DNA from: Hypholoma sublateritium FD-334 SS-4
Lineage: Eukaryota > Basidiomycota > Agaricomycetes > Agaricales > Strophariaceae
Direction: 5' to 3'
Assembly: GCA_000827495.1 (NCBI GenBank)
Contig: KN817700.1
Span: 1-52,916 of the forward strand
Length of the DNA stretch: 52,916 nucleotides
A program made the position numbers and the translations under genes. Below the pieces are notes generated by a model that saw only the letters and a program-made list of their open reading frames with translations, ran no database searches and had not been told where the DNA came from. Below are positions 44,209-52,916 of the stretch, in pieces (the stretch's first letter is position 1; each line of letters opens with the position of its first letter).

Positions 44209-47090
44209 AGTCCTTCGACTCCGTATTTAATATCCACTTTTCTTTCGAGTACATGCCCGTGTATCGTATCGACCCATGTATTTGATTGATTTTGATAGTC
44301 AATCCTTCAAATTTGTTTGTGCAGATACGCCTACCTGGTGCAATGAAACTTCTAGTGCTGAGGTCAGACGGTGATAGGAACGACATGTGCGTCGTCATAA
44401 TAAGCGCTTCTAGGCGCTGGTCATCATAAGCGGAGCTGCGTCGAGTTCTAATTGACCAAATAAAATACGTTGTCCGCCACCCTTGACAAATTTCCCCCGC
44501 CTGCGAAGATATGTAAGCAGATGAATTGAAGTCGGATATGCAGAGACGAACACTTACTTCACCAGAGCCGTCTTCTCCATTTACATATTGTGTTTCATCC
44601 ACTTCATGACGCGGTCATTTTTCATCAGAATCGGATTCTCGATCGTCTTTGGGATATGAGTGTCCCAACGCTCTGACTGGTCGCGCCGATATATTGATAC
44701 GCTGTGTAGCGCATTCCGACGGACGTTTCGAGCGGGCTCGCAAGAGAGAGGGGAAGAGGGCTAGCGGCGAGGCGGTGGTGTGCCGCTGGGCGTCATCTGA
44801 TACGAGGTGAAGCGGGGGTTATTCCTCAGCGTCGATATGCTGGGTATGTGCAGAAAGCGCGAATGCGGGTGGTGCCAGCGGGTACACGCGTCGTCCGTTT
44901 CTGCGAGCACGAGTGAGAGCGAGGCGGATGGTGAACCTGAAACACGGTGAGCGCTGATGCGAACGGCGGGGCAGTAAACACGCTGGGCATGCCTTCACTT
45001 GAGATCAGAGAGTCGGCGCGTCCTTTGCGGAGGATAACACGGTGCTCCGTGTGCTGGATTCGCGGCCTGAGGTCTCGGTGAGGGGAGAGGCCTGGCCACA
45101 GAAGATATGTTCGCCGTACGCGCCGGCTGGACCATCACCTCGACGCAGGCGGCGATGGAGACACCGGTGTTGACTGCGCAGCGAGCGACGACGTACGTGA
45201 GCTGTTCCTCCAAAGCCGCTTGTACGCCAGAAAGCCAGTATGCACGCCCGCATGTCTAGCCGGGGAAGCGAGGGAAGGGAGCGCCGACGACCAGACTGGG
45301 CAGCGAGCTCAGGCTCGCAGACCGGCGAATTCTATCTTGTGGGGTTGAGTGGATGTCTTCGATGCAGGCGGTGTCCATGGAAGGCTCAGCCAAGTGCAGG
45401 TGAACGTTGCTGGAGGGGATGCGTGGGTGGAGACGGGCGCACGGTAGATTGGGAGACGGCACGCGGCGCGGAAGGAGAGGCCCTTGGAAGGTGAGAAGGT
45501 GGCGCGGGTGCGTGGTGACGTTGAGGGGTATGGCGCAGACTATAACCACGTGTCGAGTACAGGACGATGCTGCGCACAGTGAGAACAAGCAGTAATATAT
45601 AAAGTAAAGCACGTACTTACAGACTTCGAATCCAGACGTAAACGCGTACACTTTGAAGTACAGCAGCGCCGCAGTGTGCGTCAGGGGACTCAGGGCAGGG
45701 AAAAACGAAAATACGCGTTCGTCACGTGAAGCACTCGGGCCGGTCGAATCCCGAGGCCAAACGATGAGCACCGCTCTCACTTCACACACGACGTCGTCCA
45801 GTCGTAGTTCCTTGTATACGGTGACAGTGATACACAGCCCTGACTCAATTCCGTCCGTATTAATCAGCGCTCGTTCTGAGCACCGTGGTGAGCACTTCAT
45901 TTCCTCTCGCCGCTCGCAGTCTTTCTACAATAATCCTCGCGGCCGTGTTTTCGCATTGAGACGCAGAATACGACCGCCCATCGCCGTTATTCCTGGCTCT
46001 GGTTCGCTCGCTTTGATGGAAACGTTCTATTGATGATCATTGCTATCGCTGGACATGCCGCCGCTTCTACCCCTGCACTGACGCCCATCGTGATTTCAGC
46101 AACTTCAAGTTCATTCCGTCCTGATATACTCGGCGAACTTCTGTAAGCACACCGATATCTGCCTGCTGCCTTCCGTCCTGGTGATGCAATGAGGACACGT
46201 TTCTGATGCTATGCCTGTATTGACGCCCATGTTCGATTTCCACTGCTGTGCTGGGCCGTGCTGGTGCTGCTCAGGCCGCGCTTTCATTACTATGCTCTCA
46301 CCGTGCTTCACCTGCGCCAATGTCCACATCCAGTCGCTCGCTTCTGCTCGTGCCACCCGCTCCCAGGGGGGCTCTACTGCCGCTACGTCTGCGTCGACAT
46401 TAACAGTCGCTCGGCCTTTCCATTTTGCCTGCGACGCTCTGCGTCTGTTCCGCTTGTGTCGGTACTTATATGTGCTTCGCGATTTTATTATGCTGCGTAG
46501 CCGCATTGCAGCTCATATGGGCGACCAAAATTAGCTGCTTTCTAGATTTTCTCGCTGGTAAGGACGCGCTTCTGCTGCTAGGTATGCGAAACGCGCTGAC
46601 TGCCGTCCAGCTGCACAGGATGCACCGCCATGCACAGGCCCGATATAACTCCACGTCCTCTCATTGGTGTTGTATTGATGGCGTGCAGTGTATATGTATA
46701 CACTGCCCGCGCACTGCCTGCTGTTCATCGTTCATTCCAGATCCTGCTGTATCTATTTTTTTCTGTAGGATATTGTAGTTTCCATACGACGTTTATTGCT
46801 TTCCATCTGCCTCTCTAGCTCACCGATGATGAACAAGGGGTAGAGATAACCTGGAGACCGGGCCAGATAATTAAGTCCAGGAACGTCCCTACCCAAGCGT
46901 CTGCTATCACGCATGATGCATAAATATATCAAGGACCACACGTATGCAGTTCATGTCTAGTTGGCGCTGCAAATATGAGTATTCGGTGCATTTTTTTTCC
47001 ACGTTCAGCACTGCCCTGTACTGCTCTCAAATCACTCTTAACGCTCCCCTTGTCAGACCCACGCAGAATTTGATGCTTCCCTGAACACCC
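44209..47090. other. Stretch with one coding-like minus-strand segment, unresolved
   Basis: A minus-strand open frame (45900-45256) begins MKCSPRCSERALINTDGIES and includes YKELRLDDVVCEVRAVLIVW. With an intron near 45616-45570 it could continue through 45236-44995 (LSGVQAALEEQLTYVVARC, TGVSIAACVEVMVQPART) and 44710-44580 (IPKTIENPILMKNDRVMKWM). The pieces suggest a host gene of several exons or its remains, but no family is recognised. 45904-47090 holds nothing convincing. Confidence 0.3.
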
Positions 47091-48542
47091 ATGGCTAACT
47101 CACATTCCCGTCCGTCTCTTGCATTTTTTGAAAGTGCAAGTCACTTCACCATCAACGGCGGCCAGTTTACGAACAATGTTCACAATACGAGAGGTATGCC
47201 CACTTCACTCAGGACCGCCACTTAATCATCTACTGGACTGATGTTTAATCGACCGCGTACACCAGCGGAGAAGAGCGGATTTCAAATTCTGCAAGAGCAT
47301 GTCGCGCCAGCCGCATTCCACAACTCAAAGGAACGATTTAACCCCCCGCGATGTCACGAACGTACTCGGGAAGCCGTCTTGGAGGAGCTGTTTGACTGGA
47401 TTGTAGGCAACATCTCTCCGGATAAATGGATTGCCTGGTTAAACGGAGCTGCTGGAGCTGGAAAGTCGGCAATATGCCAAACAATAGCGGAGATCTGCAT
47501 CCAGCGAGGCATGAAGGTGGCGAGCTTCTTCTTTTTCCGCACCGATAACACACGGAACAAAATTGACCCCCTCGTTGCAACCCTGGTGTATCAGATCATC
47601 CAGCTCTTTCCCGGGATGAGGGATTATATCCTTGAAATTATAGAACTGAACCCTCTCATTTTTGATCAGTCATTCGAAACCCAACTTGACGTCCTCATCA
47701 TCCAGCCCCTTCGACCCCTTCAACTTTTTTGCCCGAACTGGCAGCTTCTTCTGATAATCGATGGCTTAGATGAGTGCAGCGGAGATGCCGCTCAGATGAA
47801 CATCATAAGTGTAATTTCAAAAATCCTCCTCACCAAACCTCTACCCCTCATTGTCCTTTTTGGAAGTCGCTGCGAGACTCAGCTGCAGATGGCGTTCAAT
47901 GCCCAGAATATGGCCGAAGTTCTCACCCAATTCCCGCTGGACGACCACTATGAGCCTGACGCAGATATACTGCACTTCCTCACTGACAGCTTTGACAATA
48001 TCAAGCAGACTCACCCCTTTCGTAATCGCCTCATGCATGATTGGCCGTCACCAGATCATATCCAGGAAATTATCCAAAAATCGTCGGGTCAATTCATCTA
48101 TGCGTCCGTAGTGATTGAGTTCTTGTCTACTCCGTCCTCAAATCCTTCTGCACGACTTGAGATTATTCGGGGCCTCCGTCCTTGCGGACGATTAACTCCG
48201 TACGCTCAACTTGATGCTCTATATCAACATATATTTTCCCAAGTGGATGACCAGCCAGCTGTTCTTGATCTGCTCACGTTCACCATCTTCGCGGAAGATT
48301 ACCCTAAATCTTTTGACGCCATGTTATTTTTCTTTGAGATAACAGAAGACGATGTCCATACAATGTTGGCACCTTTGACATCACTCCTCATCATTGATCC
48401 AAAAGAAGGTATATCCTTCCGCCATGCCTCGCTCCCCGATTTTCTTCGCGACGAAAAGCGGTCAGAGGGGTATTGTATCCGCACACTGCCGACTCGTCTT
48501 TCCATTTTGTTACTTAGCCGGGTTATGGGGCATTTTATTTAG
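47091..48542 (+). CDS. NACHT-domain NTPase, NLR-like, probably C-terminally truncated (459 aa)
   Basis: Exon 1 (47091-47193) encodes the mushroom NLR-type start with FTINGGQFTNNV. After a 72-bp intron, exon 2 (47266-48542) gives a total of 459 aa. Walker A is WLNGAAGAGKSAICQTIAE, Walker B with the NACHT acidic extension is LLLIIDGLDECSG, and GSR...F and SGQFIYASVVIEFL follow as sensor and winged-helix region features. NACHT proteins are STAND ATPases that oligomerise on ligand binding and act in fungal self/non-self recognition and programmed cell death. No WD40, ankyrin or TPR repeat follows. The frame stops at the edge of a minisatellite, which suggests the C-terminus was lost, although short NACHT proteins without repeats also exist. 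Confidence 0.85.
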
Positions 48543-48680
48543 GGATTTGGGTAGGGTTTTGCCCAGGGTTGGGCTAGGGACGGGCTAGGGACAGGCTGGG
48601 GATGGGCTAGGAATGGCTAAAGATGGGCTAGAGATGACTAGTGATATGCTAGGGATGTGCAAGGGACAGGTTGCGTGCAG
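48543..48680 (+). repeat. Minisatellite of ~10-12-bp GGCTAGGGA-like units
   Basis: Units such as GGGCTAGGGAC, AGGCTGGGGAT, GGGCTAGGAAT, GGCTAAAGAT and TGCTAGGGAT follow each other directly after the NACHT stop codon, with increasing divergence rightwards. Confidence 0.75.
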
Positions 48681-48709
48681 TGATTTTGGCGGTAATATTA
48701 AATTGCTGC

Positions 48710-50215
48710 GTGTCTCTGGGGATCGTTGATCCCCACAGATGTGCTCAGTGAANTTTCACCATGTAAAAATCAATTTTGCATGTAATATTCACTTGCTGCA
48801 TGTCTATGGGGATCGTCGATCCCCACGGATGTGCTCAGTAAAATTTCACCATGCTAAAATTTATTTTGCGAGTGATATTTACTTGGTGCATATCTGTGGG
48901 GATCGACGATCCCCATGGACATGCTTGGTCAAATTTCACCACACAATTAATTTTGTGAATGATATCCACTTGGTGTGTGTCTGTGGGGATTGTGCTCAGT
49001 AAAATTTAAACATGCAAAAATTAATTTTGCATTCAATATTCAGTTGCTGCATGTCTGTGGGGATTGATGATTCCCATGCTCTCCTAATCTTGCACAATAT
49101 CTATAAGAATAGGTGTTGTTCATTGTAATACTTCTTTTGATGCACGAGTGCTCGTGGTCTTGTTGTGGTCCCATAATGTACACAATGTGCGACCCTCTAT
49201 GTCACTCTANGTCATAGTGCCCACAATAGCCTCATTCGCGGTTGCTCCGCGTACTCGTGCTTCACTTGCCGTGCATTAGCGGGAAAACTCTGAACTTGGG
49301 CTCACGGTATCGGGATCGTCGATCCCCACACATTTATCAATGTTTTTTATACTTTATTTTATCCCATTACACAAGTACGTGGGGATCAACCATCCCCACG
49401 TGTTTATCAATGTTATTCATTCTTCATGTTGTTGCACTACACGAGTACGTGGGGATCGTCGATCCCNGCGTATTTATCAATATATGTTATTCTTTATTTT
49501 GTCACAATGGGACTACATGGGGATCGACGATCCCCACATATTTATCAATGTGTTTATTTATCATTTTGTTGTACTACACAAGTACATGGGGATCGATGTA
49601 TTTATCAATATATGTTATTCTTTATTTTGTCAGAATGGGAGAACGTGGGGATCGACGATCCCCATGCATTTATTAATGTACTTTACGCCTCATTTCATCG
49701 TAGTACATGAGTATGTGGGGATCGTCGATCCCCACGTATTTATCAATATACATTATTCCTTATTTTGCTGAAATACGAGTACGTGGGGATCGTCGATCCC
49801 CACGTATTCATCAGCGTATTTTATTCTGTATTTTGTTGCACTGCACGAGTACGTGGGGATCATCGATCCCCACGTATTTATCAATGTATTTTATGCTTTG
49901 TTTCATTTTGATACACGAGTACGTAGGGATCGTCACTACCCACGTATTCAGCAATGTATATCATTCTTTATTTTGCAATATGCCAGTATGTGGGGGTCGT
50001 CGATCCCCACGTATTTATCAATGTATTTTCTTATTTATTTCGTTGCAATGCACAAGTACGTGGGGATCGGCGATCCCCATGCATTTATCAATGCATTTTT
50101 TCCTTTGTTTCATTTCGATACACAAGTACATGGGGATCGTCGATCCCCACGTATTTATTAATGTATTTTGTACTTTATTCTGTTGTATCTCAGGTGTANG
50201 TGTAGATTGATAATC
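48710..50215. repeat. Satellite array with palindromic GGGGATCGTCGATCCCC core
   Basis: About 18 recognisable units. From 49305 to 50160 the units are about 68-70 bp: a 27-bp palindrome of type TACGTGGGGATCG-T-CGATCCCCACGTA followed by TTTATCAATGTATTTTATTC and a variable part ending in ACAAGTACG. From 48716 to about 49065 a second subtype of ~80-90 bp has GTGCTCAGTAAAATTTCACC after the palindrome. A 49080-49300 unique segment separates them. Open reading frames across the array, on the plus strand, are repeats of the unit and not genes. Confidence 0.9.
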
Positions 50216-50529
50216 CCCGCATGCTCATGTATTGCAACTACAATGAATTTACTCGGTATTTCGGGTCTTATGTGCGTCCATGATAGCCAATGCAGACCAG
50301 CAGGCAATCCAGTGCCTAACGCACGCCGGTAAAGCGCAGAAGAATGCGCGCCTGTTCATATGGCATAAATTAACTTACCTTCTGTATACACGGTGTCTCA
50401 CAGTGTGGGGATCGACGATCCCCACATCATCTATATGTTCTAATTTGATCTAATTGTTCTTCCTGGGGAGCTATGTACAATTACAAAAATTAGGCGCGCG
50501 ATCCCCAAATACCAAGCAAAAGCCGTGGC
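50216..50529. other. Spacer between satellite and repeat-family gene
   Basis: Contains the isolated palindrome and otherwise no gene. Confidence 0.5.
50402..50427. repeat. Isolated copy of the satellite palindrome
   Basis: GTGTGGGGATCGACGATCCCC followed by ACA lies 190 bp outside the array, next to the end of the flanking gene. Confidence 0.8.
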
Positions 50530-52916
50530 TCAATGACGGCGGAGTATGTACACAATAACATATACTACTAAATTTCGATAAATAAATTGCAAAGGGTGAG
50601 CGTCTGTTATAGACTTACAGTAGTCCACGCTCAGGAGTTGATTCTCTTGCGGTTGGCCTGCTAATGCAACAATTAGTAGAGATAAAATGTTATTTTGTAT
50701 ACAAGATTTTACCAGAAGGATTTCGTGATAGCAATGGGTCAGATATTCACGTTGGTAACGTTCGGTGCCTGCTTCGATCTTCTTTGTCCACGCGTTTGCC
50801 TTTCGCAATGTCTGCCGCCACTCAGTTACACCGAAGATTGTTAGCTGGGTTTCCTGCAGGATATTGCACCGCTTCTCATAGTACGCTTCCGCCAAGTCCG
50901 TCCATTCGGTCTGCAGGTAACACCCCATCACCGTCCATAATGAATCCTGTGGCCACCACGAAAGCTGTCGAATTGCACCGTCTATAAGTTCCTCGCCCTC
51001 GGGAGACTGTTCCGTTTGTGTCAAATAAACGCCGCATATGATGTTTTTATCGGCTTGCGTGAGTTGATCATCGACAAGATAGAGATCATCACATTGGCAA
51101 ATGACAGTATCTCCGTAGAGTGGTCCATCAAGCACAGCGCCCGGATCTGTGGTATCTCGGGCGATACGAGCAATAATGCCACCGTGCATTAGCGCGGCGC
51201 GTCCCTTGGGTCCACAAAGAAGATGCTGACGGCGTCGCAAGTACTCTTCGTAGTCTTCGCGTGTGCTCTTGTAGCCTTTCAGACGGATTCCGAGAGGCGC
51301 GCTCTGTGGCAGTGAAGGGGGAGGCGGGGTAGTAACTGCTTTGACTGTGTTAAACCGACAGCCACGCCGAGTAAGCTCACGAGCAATGATATCAATAGTC
51401 GACCATTTCCTTCGAAAGATCAGCAACACCGTGGATGCATCTTTCGTGGCAATCATCCATGGATCTGTCAGAAGACTCCCGCCCAAGTTACGCAGAAGAT
51501 AAACAGCAGGAGTACATGTCGCGATAATCCGAATTTCCAGTGCGTCACTCATCAGCGAGAGAGGCGAGGGGCTTGCAGGAGAATGGTCGAAACTAGCAGG
51601 GAGATCAATAAATGTACCCTTTGCATTAGCTAGTGTATTAACAAGGTTGATGGTACCAGCCTCGGCGCCNACGTCAAGTTCAACTGCCTGAAGCGATAGG
51701 CTCATCAGCGCTTTTGACAGTGAAAGTATTGCACCCCCAGTATCTTGAACATTTGCACTGCCCTTATCAGAGAGAGATGATGCCGACGGCCGCAACGTGG
51801 CCGCTGATCCTTTCGATTTTTTGCTGGCATTCCTGCGACTCGAGGACGACGTATGGGGTGGTGGTGCGGCCCCTGGCCGCTGCGAATCATCACGGCGCGA
51901 CGAAGATGACGTTTGCGATGCCGGAGGCGCTTCATAGCGCCTACGTTCATCATGGCGAATGGGAGTTGACATTTGCAGCGTATATTCACTGTGAGCGGGC
52001 TTGTCTCCATGGCCCGCTGCCTGTGCCTTGTTCAAACTTGTCGAAGGCGTGCACTGGTCCATGTCTTCGCGCTGGTTTCCTGCCTGAACAGGCCACTTGA
52101 ACGGTAGAGCTAGACTGTAGCCAAAACGGTCGCGCAGGAACGTGTCGAGAGTGATGTGTTCTGCTACCGAAGGGAGCGGGGTTTCTTCGTCATCCACTGA
52201 CATGCGAGAGTCTTCTAGAGTACTCTGTACATCAAGAAGCGTGCTTGTTATGTGCCCGTCCTGTGGAATAGCGAGCGCCGAAGATGCCTTGGGATTCATT
52301 GGCACAAAGCTATCGTCGTCTGAATACCCATCATCATAGTCCACGTCGTTAGGATCATTGTCATCAGGGAACTCGTCACTGTACTTGGGAAGTTGGGGGC
52401 ACAAATCCCATTGGTTGTTGTAGCTCGTGTAGTGGCGCTGATTTTTAGTGTAATTTGACCAATAAAAATCAGCCTGCTTTGATTGAAGCTGTACCCTTTC
52501 GTAGACGCCATTGCCTGCGTCCACCCATTCGAAAACTGTTGATTTCCGAGCAAAAGTTGCTCGAGACTGTGCGCTTGTTTCACGTGCCAGGCGCCGCTGC
52601 CGTTCCACTGGATCTTCATTAGCTATACGACGCTCATGTATCTCGCGACGTTTGGCAAAGAAATCCTCAAGTGCGGCTAGAGCTTTCTTGCTATTAGCAG
52701 GCGTATTAGAGGGTTCAGGGATGGGCTGNTCCAAAGGAACGTCAACAACAGCCCACATTGGCTGCTCATCTGTGGGCCGAGTATTCATTGGGGAACACGA
52801 TGGTTCAGAGGGCGGGGGGAACATACACAGATTGGAATCTGTCAGAATGGTCTCCAGGCGGTCAGCACCGTTTACAAAGGTTCCGTGTTCCCTCATAGGA
52901 GGCGGTGCAGTAGGGT
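50530..52916 (-). CDS. Large repeat-family protein of Agaricomycetes, 5' end outside the window
   Basis: The minus-strand frame is open from the window end down to about 50530. The first Met in frame is at 52896, but the frame continues upstream of it, so the true start may lie outside. The sequence has a Pro-rich start, a charged helical stretch (ALAALEDFFAKRREIHERR), the pattern FEWVDAGNGVYERV, an Asp-rich segment (FPDDNDPNDVDYDD), a long Ser-rich linker, then a folded part with DPWMIATKDASTVLLIFRR, LRRRQHLLCGPKGRAALMHG, ICGVYLTQTEQ and LSWWPQDSLW. I recognise this arrangement as a multi-copy hypothetical protein family in mushroom genomes, usually near transposons; no function is known to me. 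The last ~60 codons may be intron read-through, so the real end is probably near 50700. Two N bases fall inside. Confidence 0.6.
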   Translation of the reverse strand, partial: PTAPPPMREHGTFVNGADRLETILTDSNLCMFPPPSEPSCSPMNTRPTDEQPMWAVVDVPLXQPIPEPSNTPANSKKALAALEDFFAKRREIHERRIANEDPVERQRRLARETSAQSRATFARKSTVFEWVDAGNGVYERVQLQSKQADFYWSNYTKNQRHYTSYNNQWDLCPQLPKYSDEFPDDNDPNDVDYDDGYSDDDSFVPMNPKASSALAIPQDGHITSTLLDVQSTLEDSRMSVDDEETPLPSVAEHITLDTFLRDRFGYSLALPFKWPVQAGNQREDMDQCTPSTSLNKAQAAGHGDKPAHSEYTLQMSTPIRHDERRRYEAPPASQTSSSSRRDDSQRPGAAPPPHTSSSSRRNASKKSKGSAATLRPSASSLSDKGSANVQDTGGAILSLSKALMSLSLQAVELDXGAEAGTINLVNTLANAKGTFIDLPASFDHSPASPSPLSLMSDALEIRIIATCTPAVYLLRNLGGSLLTDPWMIATKDASTVLLIFRRKWSTIDIIARELTRRGCRFNTVKAVTTPPPPSLPQSAPLGIRLKGYKSTREDYEEYLRRRQHLLCGPKGRAALMHGGIIARIARDTTDPGAVLDGPLYGDTVICQCDDLYLVDDQLTQADKNIICGVYLTQTEQSPEGEELIDGAIRQLSWWPQDSLWTVMGCYLQTEWTDLAEAYYEKRCNILQETQLTIFGVTEWRQTLRKANAWTKKIEAGTERYQREYLTHCYHEILLVKSCIQNNILSLLIVALAGQPQENQLLSVDYCKSITDAHPLQFIYRNLVVYVIVYILRRH

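Noticed and set aside
48541..48600. Interstitial telomere sequence (TTTAGGGATTTGGGTAGGG)
   Set aside because: Only loosely like TTAGGG. The units are 10-12 bp GGCTAGGGA-type repeats and the region is followed by more genes, so it is called a minisatellite.
49242..50210. Long plus-strand frames with repeated MGIDDPHVFINV-type peptides
   Set aside because: They run through the satellite; the peptide period equals the DNA unit in three frames. This is repeat read-through, not a repetitive protein gene.

Overview
The window is nuclear DNA of a filamentous basidiomycete, most probably a wood- or litter-decaying Agaricomycete. The evidence is many short (about 45-75 bp) GT-AG introns, tandem G-protein alpha genes, a secreted GH10 xylanase with a fungal CBM1 tail, an N-terminal style of NACHT protein typical of mushrooms, an HMG-box protein, and several transposon families of mushroom type. 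No gene here is bacterial or viral. No tRNA, rRNA or CRISPR was seen.

Layout. (1) 1-16.3 kb is transposon territory. It starts with a Tc1/mariner-like DD34E element (37-3314) with 74-bp terminal inverted repeats and TA target duplications. This element carries a second, intact five-exon passenger gene facing its own spliced transposase. It is followed by a truncated second copy (3364-4010). Element A (about 4011-6131) and element B (8072-10973) are non-autonomous elements ending in the same TATGGCGGTCCG terminus. Each has very long inverted arms carrying arrays of a short motif every ~20-21 bp, but the motif differs (TTTACGGGGA in A, TGCGCnGA in B). A and B bracket one spliced F-box gene. Element C (about 11143-16272) is a DDE transposon with one six-exon gene of about 1482 aa.

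(2) 16.3-44.2 kb is mostly host sequence. It holds a small unknown ORF, a MITE-like repeat, three tandem G-alpha genes (19634-21014, 23152-24624, 25965-27474), a Kap121/Pse1-type importin beta (28833-32481), a GH10-CBM1 xylanase (34118-35821), a multi-span membrane protein (minus strand), a MUG/TDG-type mismatch DNA glycosylase (37877-39294), a poorly interpretable 3.9-kb stretch, and an HMG-box protein (43224-44208).

(3) 44.2-52.9 kb is repeat-rich again. It holds a NACHT NTPase gene (47091-48542) that ends against a GGCTAGGGA-type minisatellite, a satellite whose ~70-bp unit has a near-perfect palindrome GGGGATCGTCGATCCCC at its core, and a large repeat-family protein on the minus strand that runs off the window end.

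The main observations are the two-gene mariner element, the paired A/B elements with differently worded but equally spaced site arrays, and the G-alpha cluster. In that cluster the second and third genes are full length and correctly spliced. Both lack the P-loop Glu, the switch I catalytic Arg and the switch II catalytic Gln, while the first gene keeps all three. Gene models were built by eye from splice sites and reading frames; family assignments rest on remembered motifs, not on searches.
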